DNA of 64,000 nt from Juglans regia (taxonomy: Eukaryota; Streptophyta; Magnoliopsida; Fagales; Juglandaceae). A program made the position numbers and the translations under genes. How positions within the stretch are numbered: position 1 is the first letter of the stretch; every line of letters begins with the position of its first letter. Below, piece by piece: positions 19,159-29,838 of the stretch. The stretch lies in assembly GCF_001411555.2 (NCBI RefSeq), contig NC_049905.1, positions 11,313,053 through 11,377,052 of the forward strand. Direction: 5' to 3'. The notes beneath the pieces were generated by a model. That model searched no databases. It saw nothing but the letters and a program-made list of their open reading frames with translations, and was not told where the DNA came from.

Positions 19159-22140
19159 TTATACAAAATATCTTTTGAGGTGCTTTGCATTCCACAAGCA
19201 TGGCAACTCCTTCCCTTCGGAGTCCTTAAACCAATACATTTTGGGTCTCTGATAAGCTGTAACCACATATGACCCTTCCCACCTCGGTCCAAGCTTTCTT
19301 TCTTCCTGGGACATCACTCTGATTTCCCTCAGCACCAGGTCTCCTTCTCTCAACGATTGGATCTGACCATTTGGTTGAACTATTGCTCTGCTCTTCTCCT
19401 AGTTGTCGCCATTTTCACTACTATTCTGCGTCATCTTCCTTCCAGCAAGTCCAAGTTTTCACGATGACCCTCTTTGTTTGCTCTTTCTTTGAAATGTTCA
19501 ACTCGAAAAGCCAACATGCCCACCTCCACCGTAATGACCACCTCGCTCCCGTACACTAATGCGAATGGGGATGTCCAGTAGGGGTCTTCACCGTGGTGCA
19601 ATATGCTCACAGGATCCTAGGAAGCTCTTCCGCCCAGGCCCCCTTCTTGGTCACCAATCTTTTCTTCAAGATTCCCACTAAGGTCCTGTTGGTCACCTCC
19701 ACTTGCTCATTAGTTTGAGAGTGTCTAGGGGAAAAATACCTGGCCTTTATTCCCAACTCGCCACACTAGCTTCTATAGTGGTCGAAGTCATGCTGTCACC
19801 TGTTGTCTGCGATGATGACCTGGGTTATGTCGTATCAGTAGCCCACGACTTGCCACAAGAACCAAGCTACATTGGTGGCGTTTATTGTTGTAAAGGACTC
19901 CGCCTCCACCCACTTTGCACCGCCTTTTACCCGCGGCACCAATCCCATAATGTCCAACCCCCACTGCAGGAATGACTAAGGAGAGGTGATGGATGTCATT
20001 TCATCGGGTAGGCAATGCGGGACTGGCACATGTATCTGGCACTTCTCGCACCTTTGTACAAATGTCTTTAAGGGCTGGGGGCTAATAGTAAACCACTCGC
20101 CAAGGTCCCGCCAAGGTCCTTCCACATGAATGGTTCTAGCAAACTCCTTCGTGTATCTCCAACATGACATACTGGGCTTCGTCCGGGGATATACACCTGA
20201 GAAAGGTTGAAGAGAAACTTTGCTTGTAAAGCTTCCTGACCACCAAAGCGAATCGGGCAGCCCTGTTCTTCACTCTCCTCGCCTCCTCCTTCTAAGTTAG
20301 CAACTCTCCAATGGCCAAGAACTGACTGACCTCATGGCCCCATTCGGGGTATAGCAATTCCCACCTCTACTATCACAACTCCCATGGCTTGGACTTCCAC
20401 CACTCTGGTGAATGTCTCCCATGGTAGTTCATCATCATCCATGACCAAAACGGTCCGGACTAGTTTGTCCACCCTCTAGTTATCTTCTCGGAGAATCCAT
20501 TCGATGTCGAACCAATCGCGCTCTTCCCATACCCATTGTAGGTAGAGCTAAAGTTGTTCCTTCTTCGCTACATACGCCTCTTTGACTTGGTTTACCACCA
20601 CTTCGGAGTATGCCCTTATTCTTACATCTATCACGACCAGTGCCCTCACGATGGTGAGTCTCTCCAACAAAGCCTCATATTTTGCTTCTTATTTAGTGTT
20701 CTTGAACTCAAGCCTTATCAAGTGGTAGCTTTCCTTGCTCTCATTGGATACTATATCTACGCCCACACCTCCACATTTTTGGCATGATGATCCGTCGACG
20801 TAGACATGCCACTACTTGCCTCGTAGCAGGAGGGACACTTCATCGGTGGGTCCCTCATCTCGAAGACCAAGTCCGCCAGAGCTTGCCGGTTGACCACCAT
20901 TCACTAGGCGCCTGGATATGTCAAGGCGCTGCCAGACCTTTTTCAGGGGCTTTTCGGTTAGGACTCTGATTGGGTGTGCTTGGAAGTATGGTCTGAGTCG
21001 GTGTGCAGCTGCCACCAGTGTGAATGCCAACAACTCCATTGGTGAGTATCTAGGTTTCGCTCCCCTCAATGCACAGCTGACGTAATAGACAAGCTTTTGC
21101 ACCTTGTCCTCCTCTCGAACCAACGCCACTGAGATGACGATGGCCGTCACTGACAGGTAGAGATATATTGTCTTTCCCGACATCGTTTGGCTTAACAGGG
21201 ATGGATTGGTGAGGTATTATTTGAGTCGAGTGAATGCCACTTCGCATTCGTAATTGTGAGCCTTCCGCAACACCTGGAAGAACAACACACATTTTTCGAT
21301 CAATTGGGAGACGAACCGATTGAGTGTCACAAGTCTTTGTACCTCGTTGACAGTGCGGGGAGATTTCATGTTGATTACAGCTTGAATTTTCTCTGGGTTA
21401 GCTTCGATGCCTCTTTTTAAAATCATGAATCCTAGAAACTTTTTCGATCCCACTCCAAAAACACATTTCACAAGGTTGAAATTCATCCCGTGCCTCTAGA
21501 GGACTATGAAGGCCTACCTTAAGTTCCCGGCATGTCCCTCTGAATCCTTGCTTTTTAACTAGCAGGTCATCGACTTATACTTCCACACTGCGACTAATAT
21601 GCTATTTAAACATCCAATTGACAAGTCTTTGGTAGGTGGCCATTACAATTTTTAGGCCGAAGGGCATCCCTCGGTAGTAGTAAAGACCTTTGTTCATGAT
21701 GAAAGCAATATTCTCCTCATCTTCCCGACTCATTTGAATTTGATTATACTCGAAGTAGGCATCCATGAAGCTCAGCATATTGTGTCCAGCTATTGAGTCG
21801 ACGATCAGGTCGATGCGCGATAAGGGAAAGTTGTCCTTTGGGCATGCCTTGTTCCAGTCGGTGAAGTCTACATACATCCTTTATTTTCCATTCAAATTTC
21901 ACAACAAAACCACATTGGAAAGCGATTCACGTAGTGGGCTTCCCAGGTAAGCTTGCAGTTAATAGCCGATCGACCTCCTCTACTATTGCAACGTACTCTC
22001 CACACTGACGCTTCGTCTCTTTTGCCAAACTTTCCTCATGTCGGGACTCACACTTAGGCAGTGCTCGGTTATGTTTCTATCGATCTCGGGCATGTCTATA
22101 TGACCCCAAGCAAATACGTCTTGGTGCGAGCTATATTAAC
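19159..22140 (-). pseudogene. Tat-type pol remnant: RT, RNase H, second RNase H, integrase
   Basis: Read leftwards, RT-proximal sequence DVFAWGHIDMPEID lies near 22130 and RT proper YVDFTDWNKACPKD...MPFGLK at 21877-21602. The catalytic block between 21600 and 21487 is damaged, and the RT C-terminus KFLGFMILKRGIEANPEKI is at 21440. RNase H spans 21183-20900 (YLSVTAIVISVALVREED; YFQAHPIRVLT). A second, archaeal-type RNase H lies at about 20740-20450 (EALLERL; VVNQVKEAYVAKKEQL). The integrase zinc finger is at 20170-19976 (RCEKCQIH), core traces near 19900, and the C-terminal domain at 19353-19159 (GDLVLREI; KLGPRWEGSY; WNAKHLKRY). The order is the normal Ty3 order with the extra Tat RNase H. 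Many stops and shifts show it is inactive. Confidence 0.85.
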
Positions 22141-22576
22141 TGAGATCTTGTTTCATTACTCATCCTCGTCCCTTTTCTCACTCTCCTCTCCAAATGGGAG
22201 ACATCTAGGGATACCAGTTCGAGGAATTTGTCAGTTTCTCCCCATTACAGGTTTTGTTCATTGCAAGTCTCCATTTTTTAATCGATGAGCTCGGGGGGTA
22301 GGGGTAGACATTCTGGTGCAGTATGAGTCTATTTCGCTGCGCGCTCCCCCTCCCAATGTCTCCAAGTTCTTCTTCCTTTAGGGGCAACCCCGACGCTCGC
22401 TCCCTCGATTCCAACATGGGCATGTCTCTTACTTCTTGGCCTCCATAGATACGTCCTGTCGGTTATCCAGTGTGGTTTCTTGGTTAGCCAATGTGTTTTC
22501 TGGCATAGGACCATTCGGGGGCAGGTTACTGTCTGCATACAAAATGCATATTGATGCTGCTAGACCAAAGTAATAT

Positions 22577-22599
22577 TGGATCCCATAGACAGAGCCAAC
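22577..22599 (-). other. Primer-binding site of the Tat element
   Basis: On the minus strand the sequence is TTGGCTCTGTCTATGGGATC, a decayed form of the TTGGCGCCGTCTGTGGGAA motif used by many plant Tat elements. It abuts the 5' LTR. The same kind of site is present at 39460-39481. Confidence 0.65.
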
Positions 22600-22604
22600 T
22601 ATTT

Positions 22605-23205
22605 ATGCGTGTTTTGTAGCCTCCTATCAACTACGGCACTCTCATACCTATGAAGGAGGAAGAAAGGGCGGTGAAGTCACCTCCAATGCCAAAGTCGGAA
22701 TTCCGCTAGGAAGCAAGAAGTTATGGAGAGTTAGAAAGAAATATTGAATGTGTATAATCTGCCCCCTATTTCCCCCTTTTAGGGTCTTCTTTCCTCAGTC
22801 TGCCATGTCGTCGCATTTAATGGGGCAACCCATTATCGACAATTGAATCTCTTGTTGAAGTTTCTGCTCTTGTACCATGCTGGTGCATTTAATGCCATAG
22901 TATCCCCCCCCCGTCGTCGCATTTAATGGGGCAACCCATTATCGACAATTGAATCTCTTGTTGAAGTTTCTGCTCTTGTACCATGCTGGTGCATTTAATG
23001 CCATAGTCTCCCCCCCCCCCAGCCTCATGTGTGGTTCGGGCTGAGGCCTCGCCCGCATCTGCCGTTACCCGATCCTTCCCTAAGGGAGGTCGGGCAAGGC
23101 TAGGCTCACTCGGTTGAGCCAACACCACACGCCACTTCCCTTTCCTTACAATTCCCATGAGCCCCTCAAAGTCATCATGAAGTCTTGACCTTGTTTTCCC
23201 CCAAG
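22605..23205 (-). repeat. 5' LTR of the Tat-type element, with internal tandem duplication
   Basis: It is homologous to 14752-15255. It differs by a tandem duplication at 22807-23020 and by an extra GC-rich segment near 23066-23095. The right boundary is approximate, since the next LTR begins without a clear junction. Confidence 0.65.
22807..23020. repeat. 106 bp tandem duplication with poly-C junction
   Basis: The unit beginning GTCGTCGCATTTAATGGGGC at 22807 is repeated at 22913, almost base for base. Each unit ends in a run of C (about 9 and 13). The partner LTR has the sequence once. Confidence 0.9.
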
Positions 23206-26067
23206 CCAAACACCACAAACCGATGGACATCAAGCCTCAACCACTCGACAACTTCACCCACTAAAATGAGCTGCACACACTTGAGTACTTGACAGCTAAT
23301 TCTCCACCTTCCACCACTTGAAAAAGCCTTCAAAGGGTGAAATTATACATGCACAAATCAGACATGGTGAAAAGACGAGTGATGCAAGCATGAGATGAAA
23401 ATTTGTCCAGATTTTTAGACTCCTACCCAATGACAACATGGCATGACTTCATGTCATTTTTTTCATTTTTATTTCTGCACCATGGCTGCACTTGCACCCA
23501 CAAAGCACCTTGCAGCACCTGAAATGAATAAATCATGAAAGGTTAGGATACTATTCACTTGCATAAGTGATGACACTAGCTGAAATCTTATCACCACACT
23601 TCACCGCCCACCCAACCAATCTCCATGCCCTTCTTCATCTAAGGCCAACGTCCCCCTACCCTCTTGAAGCCTATAAATACCTCTCTCACTTTCTCATTTC
23701 TCTACACCTCTCCTCCAAGCCTTCTCTTGAGTTTTGAGAGCATTTCTCCCCCTTAATGAGCAATAGAGTGAAACCAAGTGAAGTTGTGTTGGGAGCTCTA
23801 AGGGCGACGAATCTTTGTAAGTAACCTTGCCACAATATTTTTTTAGTATTAGCATAGCATTTAGGCTTTAATTTATGCCATGGGAATTAGTTTTTAATTG
23901 AGTATAGTTGAGATGACCATGCTTAGTTCAAAACCGGGTAAATTGGGATCATTGATTTCATAAATTGTTTTTAAGTTGAATTTTTAGCTAGGGCATGTCT
24001 TAGAATAATTTTATATGATCCAAGAACATCTTAGAATGAATCTTTAAGGTTTAATTTTTAAGTTAGAAGCATGCCATAACAAGCTTTAAATCTATCTTGT
24101 GTTGATCATCTAAGCATGCATCGGTTTTGATTAATTTACCTAGACTTGAATAATGTGCATTTATAAAAGCCTTTTGATTAGGATAAGAATGAGAATACTT
24201 GATTTTATTAAGTTTTTAAAAACATCTCTTGGTGAATAAAGCTAAAAACATCATGAATGCTTAATGGATGATTTAGTGGTGATTAAGATCTTGAGCCATG
24301 TTTAAATGTTGGGATGAACTTGTATGACCAAAACTTGAGTTTTAGATTTTTCATTAAGGTTGTAATTATAGATGGCATTTGATGAAATTGAGCACACATG
24401 CACCCATCAGAGTTAATTAGCTGAAATCACACTTAAGCATTAATGAAATGCATGCCATGGGTTGGGTATGATTAGCATAGTTTCACTTTGATTCTTAAAA
24501 TTATAAGGGCACAGATGGTTTTAGAACATAGAAAATATGGGGTTTGTGAAGTTTGGTAAATTTTGGGACTTATTAGTAAATAGTAAAAATTTAGGGCCTT
24601 AATGGCAATTTTGAAAAGTTTAGGGGTATTTTTATAAATATCTATTTTTTAACCCTTTTGATTATGAGAATCTTCCTTAGAAGATTAAATCCTAACTTAG
24701 TATAACCTTGTTTACAGCCGCTACGATGTTTCAATCCCAGACAGTTTGTAAGTTGGCTTCTAACTTACAATTTGATAATTTATTTATGATTTATATTTCA
24801 TTGATAAATGTCACATTCATGATATAAATATCATTTGAGCATGATAGATCATGTAATATGATATATTGAGTACATGACTACTCGCTTACGTGAAATGTGC
24901 AATTTTTGTCCTTTGAGCATGTTATACAAAATTGTCAATTTCACACGAAGCATACTTACAAACTCATTTCATGCAAAATATTTTCAAGTATAGCATGAAA
25001 ACTTAATTTTTGTCACGACCCCAAGGCTAGGATGGATATTTATCCTAGTGAAGATCCTCTGTCCACTCTGGAGTCAGTAAAAATGGAATAGTAACCCATG
25101 GGTTCATGAAGAACAGTCAACAGGTCTTGAATGGGTTCTTTTTAAATAACGCCGGAGCAAAATCAAAATTTTATGACACCTAAGGTTGGTGGGTGTATAT
25201 GTTATGATTTTATGATGATATTATTATGTGTTACCAATGCATAAAGAACGAGTCTGCCGACAACATAGTTTCAACATGAGTTGTGTACTATGGTCACTAG
25301 CAGGTACTCACAGTGCATATGAGGAACTACGATAATACCATACGTTATGATATTAATGTCAATATGATTCTTAATGATGATGAAATGTTATGTTTTTTAA
25401 AGTTGAATCGAAAAGTGTTTTCTGTACAAAAATGTGCATCAAAATTTTTCTTAAAAAGTTGAGAAATCTGGATAGGAGACAAATACTGATTTTCTGCATA
25501 ATTTATCATCTATCATGTATCATGATAAATACTCATTTATCATGTATAATTTATCTTTGTACACGTTGCTTGTTTAACTTACTGAGATTTCAAGTAAATC
25601 TCACCCCTTGTGGACCCACTATCATTCCACTTGGGATGATAGAAGTTGTATCAAGACCAGACAGGGACACATAGGATGGACCAATGGATCTGACTAGAGG
25701 AGTTGGACCTCGATCGAAGATTAGATTTTATTTTGATGTTCATAGCTCTAAACCTTCGTACCTTAGAGCATATGAAGGAATTGATCTAATCATGAAGACT
25801 TATTATTTGAAGTATTTTGTATTGAGGATATACTACATTATCGTATGAACTCATAATGAATATTAATGCTATTGGGATGTTTTACTTTATTCTGGCATAA
25901 GTTATATTTAGTCACCCTTATTCCGCTGCAATTAGTGCATACTGCTAACTACATTCTAGAATGCATTGCATATGAATTGTCATGAACGGGAGTATGTAAC
26001 ATTGTGTTATATGTCCCAACGCTCCAAGACTCAGTTATATCCCAAGCAGAAAATTGGGGGCGTCACA
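23206..26067 (+). mobile_element. Long LTR, copy B
   Basis: This is the fuller relative of 4734-8462. It holds a TATA box (CTATAAATAC, 23671-23680), a TTTGTAAGT donor-like motif near 23815 that suggests a spliced leader, and the end GGGGGCGTCACA at 26067. No primer-binding site follows 26067 and no polypurine tract is evident on the other side, so it is probably solo or truncated. No coding sequence is present. The left boundary is uncertain by about 60 bp. Confidence 0.6.
23672..23679 (+). promoter_or_regulatory. TATA box of the long LTR, copy B
   Basis: TATAAATA lies about 145 bp upstream of the TTTGTAAGT motif. Copy A lacks this part because of truncation. Confidence 0.5.
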
Positions 26068-26167
26068 AAAGTCCATACTGTTGGCTAGGTAATTGTAAAA
26101 TAGAAGGAAAAAAAAAAAAACAAAGTAATACCAGATGTAATACCATATGCCACACCATTACCTTCTA

Positions 26168-26183
26168 TATGTGTGTGTGTGTG
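26168..26183. repeat. (GT)n microsatellite
   Basis: About eight GT units in the short gap between the long LTR and the LINE remnant. Confidence 0.8.
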
Positions 26184-26304
26184 TTGGACATCAAAACTTA
26201 GAAACTTGTTAAAATCAATTAGATCCTCCCAAATATGCACATACCTGCAGGGAGGGCTTTTCTTATTTCTGTACCAATTATGAATTAACTATTAGCGAAA
26301 CATC

Positions 26305-28747
26305 TTACTCAACAATGACATCATAAAATCCAAGTTGGTAACACAAAGGGAGACCAACTTTAAATGCAAAAATATTTGTACCAATCCCCAAAGGAGAAGT
26401 CACGTATAAACTGCTTGTAGTGATCTCGAATAATCCGACCACAACCAGCAAGTCCAAGTTGCCCTTTGAGGCCCCATCAATGTTAAGCTTCATTCTACCA
26501 ATAGGAGAATTCAACAAGCGAATTAAACTAAACTTTTGTTTGTTTAGTCTTCTGTAATGGAATTCTCAAAAGGTTTAAAATTAGAAACATCACCATACCT
26601 GGATATTCCCCTTGATGGTTTAATCATCAAGTTTAGCTCTTGCAACCATTTCACAATTTTCCATATAATGCATGAAGTAGGTTTGATCATACCTTCATAT
26701 TTGGCTGAATTTCTAGCTAGCCACAATTACCAAAGTATTTAACAGGGAAATAGCTGAGCAGGTATATAAATCTGATTTGAGCATGAAAAATCGACCACCA
26801 AGTCAGCAATTTGTCTCTCCACCCCAAAGCTAAAAGGTCTAAGATGCCAAAAATCTGTGAGGACTCATGCCATGTAGACACAACAAGAGAACAATCATTA
26901 AAAAGATGTGAATCAAACTCAGTAGCCTCACAACAACCACTACACTTGGAAGTCAAGCCTATGCCACATTTCTTAACATTAAAATCCAAAGCTACCCCAT
27001 TACTCCCTAATTTTCGTACAAATACAAAAGTTTTATGTGGAAAATTCTTACTCCAAATATATTTAGAAGCAAAAAATCGAGAACGTTGAGTTCTAAGAAT
27101 GTTTCAGGCTGACTGTGTTGTAAATTTACCGTCATTTGTATGTTTCCAATATCGAACATCATCACCACTTAGCTTAATTTGAAAACTATGAACATGATGC
27201 ATCAAAACGGGATTTTGAAAGAGCTTCAAGTTTATCCCTCTACCAACAAGGTGCAGTACATAGATCATTTATTTGAAGATTTGGCATGGTGACAGGAAAA
27301 CCCAAGGATGCAAGGGACCCATCACCCATTAGTTATCATGCCAAAAACTTATATTACCACATTTAATATTCCACTGACTTTCAGATTGTATGAAGAGCAA
27401 GTATACACATATAGACCTCCAAATATGAGAATGACATGGTCTAGCTGAAATTAAATCTAAAAATACAGCATTAGAGAGATAATTTTACCTCATATATAAT
27501 GTGCAAAGAGAGGTTGAACTTACCAAATTCCAAGCAAGCTCGCATTGCAAAGCTTTTACAACATCATACAAATTTCTTATGCGCAGGTCACCCTCTTCAA
27601 CAGGTGTACATATATTTTCCCTGGACACCTTTATTTTTTAATGCCCTTCACTTTCCCCCAAAAGAAAGATGCAAAGGCTTGCTGAACTAAATCTAGCACC
27701 TTTTTAGGAGGACAAATTACAGAAATATTGTGCACTAGAAGTGAAGATAACACTGCCTTAATCAAAGTTAATTTTCCTCCAACAAACAATAATCTACTTT
27801 TGCAACCAACCACTTTTCTTCTAATTTTAGCAAGAGTAGGTTCAAACAACTCTATAGTTAATCTTCCACAAAAAATGGGTGCTCCCTAGTAAGTGATAGG
27901 AAAATTATCTTCCATGAAACCAATGACTCTAGCCACAATATGCTTCCTGGCTCGAGATGCAGAGTTATGCATAAGAAATACACTCTTTTGTGGATTAATT
28001 ATATGTCCAGATGTTTGTTCATATTTGGAGATAAACCCCATTAATGAATCTAAACTCCTTTAGGATTCATTAGAGAAAAATAACAAATCATCAGCAAATA
28101 AAATATGAGATATGGCAGAACAACCTCTAGGCACCTTGTAAGGAATGATAGAAGACTCATGTTGCAATTGTGATAGCTCTTGCTTAAAACTTCTTCACTT
28201 CAAATAAACAGTAGAAGTGAGAGCGGATCTCATTGCTCCAAACCTCTGCTGGAATGAAAGAACACCTTATGAGCTCCATTAAGAAGAACAGAGAAAATGG
28301 AACATGTAAAACAATGTTGTAAGCCTATAAAAGAGAAATTGCAGTGGCATTAAAACCAGATTTAAGAAGAACTTGTGACAAAAAGGACCACTCAACACGA
28401 TCAAAGGCCTTTGCCATATCCACTTTTAAAATGACATTTCCCCCTCTGGATTTTTTGATAAGTTGTGAGCAAGTTCTTGGGCAAGAGCAATACTTACAGA
28501 AAGAAGTCGGCCCTTAACAAAAGCACCCTGCTATGGAGAGACAAGTCTAGGCATCAAAATCCAAGTCTAGCTGCAAGAATCTTAGATATGATTTTATATC
28601 AAACTTGACATAAGCTAATTGATCGAAAATTAGCAAATATGACTTGTTCATTAACTTTGGGAATCAAAGTAATGAAAGAATGTTTAAAAGAAATAGGAAG
28701 AGGAGGCCCTCTAAAGAAATCCAGCACAACGTCCCACACATCATACC
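26305..28747 (-). pseudogene. LINE (L1-type) remnant, 3' part: RT, zinc-binding domain, RNase H
   Basis: On the minus strand, RT appears near 28440-28370 (VDMAKAFDRVEWSFLSQVLL), the damaged catalytic region near 28100 (ADDILFFSNES) and the RT C-terminal region at 27849-27631 (KSRLLFVGGKLTLIKAVLSS). The zinc-binding RT region is at 26989-26717 (GLTSKCSGCCEATEFDSHLF) and RNase H at 26517-26305 (GRMKLNIDGASKGN). This is the order of plant L1-type ORF2. Stops are frequent, so it is a fossil. A Copia element separates it from its upstream part (33723-34390). No poly-A tail in the right orientation is visible left of 26305. Confidence 0.85.
28743..28747. other. Target-site duplication of the Copia element (left copy)
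   Basis: ATACC at 28743-28747 is repeated at 33718-33722. Removing the element restores the LINE sequence. Confidence 0.8.
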
Positions 28748-29081
28748 AATTGAAGCATCAGACTCCACGGATTTGCAAGAAGGCTGTGTCCGCACTACAT
28801 CAACACAGAAAGCTGCCTCTGTACAGAAATAACCAATTCCCACTCACGGAAAGCTCTAGAATCTGTTATGCACAACAGAAAATTGATGAGCTGTACAGTG
28901 GAGATTTAATCTTGTATTCATTTCTTATAAATCGTGTATGTACTGTTGGCTATAAATAGCTCACTGCTGGAGCTCTATTGTAATTGAGGAAAAGACAAAT
29001 ACGAAATGCAATCTTGAAATTCTGATTCTTCTCTTTGACATTCTGTCATGCACTTTCCGTGCAACCTTCTTTACTTCATTA
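28748..29081 (+). repeat. 5' LTR of the Copia element
   Basis: It starts AATTGAAGC and ends CTTCATTA, short inverted ends without canonical TG...CA. The TATA box TATAAATA is at 28951-28958. Confidence 0.85.
28951..28958 (+). promoter_or_regulatory. TATA box of the Copia LTR
   Basis: TATAAATAG in the middle of the LTR; the identical copy in the 3' LTR is at 33587-33594. Confidence 0.6.
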
Positions 29082-29094
29082 TGGTATCACGAGC
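29082..29094 (+). other. Primer-binding site, initiator tRNA-Met type
   Basis: TGGTATCACGAGC follows the LTR without a spacer and resembles the usual plant Copia TGGTATCAGAGC. Confidence 0.85.
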
Positions 29095-29131
29095 ATAGTC
29101 CAAGACAAACGTCTATCATTCCTGGTCTATT

Positions 29132-29838
29132 ATGGCTCCAAATAAATCCAATTCCTCTCCTTCTCCCACCACTATCACCAACCTTGCCACAAATTTAGTC
29201 ACCGTTAAGCTCAATATTGACAATTTTCTTCTCTGGAAAGCCCAGATTTTGCCCTTCCTTAAAGGTCATCGTCTCTTTGGTTATATTGATGGCACTATTT
29301 CCTCTCCTCCACCCACTGTGGACGGCAAACCCAACTCAGCTTACACTGACTGGGCTCTTCAAGATCAACTTGTTCTCTCGGCTATTAACTCCTCACTGAC
29401 CGATAATGTTCTAGCTCAAGTACTCGAATGCACAACCTCGCGTGAAGTATGGAATACCCTTTCTTCCCTATTTTCGGCGCAATCTTCGGCTCACATTATG
29501 CAAACGCAATACCAGTTGGCTACCTTGAAGAAAGGCTCTGAAACCATTTCAGAGTACTTTCACAAAGCTACTGCTCTCTCGTCCTCACTCAGTGCTGCTG
29601 GTCGACCCCTCTCCTCTTCTGAGTTCATTATCTACCTCTTAGCTGGTCTAGGGTCCGAATATGAATCTATTGTCACCTCAATCACAACCCGTCCCGAAAC
29701 ACTCTCGTCTGCTCAAGTTTTCAGTTATCTGCTCAACCATGAGTCACGGCTAGCACATCAAACTCATTCCCTTCTCTCTGCTACCTCTCTTTCTGCCAAC
29801 ACTCGACTGTCACTCAGCCCTCTCTTCCCTCCTCATCC
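29132..29838 (+). CDS. Copia gag, N-terminal and capsid part
   Basis: ATG at 29132 opens a frame reading VKLNIDNFLLWKAQILPFL, LFGYIDGT and WALQDQLVLSAINSSL. This is the UBN2/gag region of plant RE1-type Copia elements, which assembles the virus-like particle. The frame stays open to 30136, but from about 29800 its meaning moves to the -1 frame. There the basic RGRGRRGRGRGRG stretch and the CQVCQKSGHSALSC zinc knuckle (29955-29996) appear, in phase with pol. In intact relatives gag and pol are one ORF, so this is read as a one-base deletion near 29790-29830. Confidence 0.85.

Larger units (their letters stand above)
14752..23205 (-). mobile_element. Tat-lineage Ty3/gypsy element, decayed, minus orientation
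   Basis: Two related LTRs (about 14752-15255 and 22605-23205) flank an interior whose pol reads on the minus strand in the order RT, RNase H, second RNase H, integrase. The primer-binding site lies just left of the right LTR, which is therefore the 5' LTR. Only about 450 bp separate the PBS from the start of RT sequence, so gag and most of the protease region are missing. Between integrase and the 3' LTR lie a minisatellite and an ORF on the opposite (plus) strand. Dual RNase H plus an additional ORF is characteristic of the Tat lineage. All frames carry stops, so the element is dead. Confidence 0.8.

Noticed and set aside
26100..26115. A-run as the LINE poly-A tail
   Set aside because: The LINE reads on the minus strand, so its tail would appear as a T-run on this strand.
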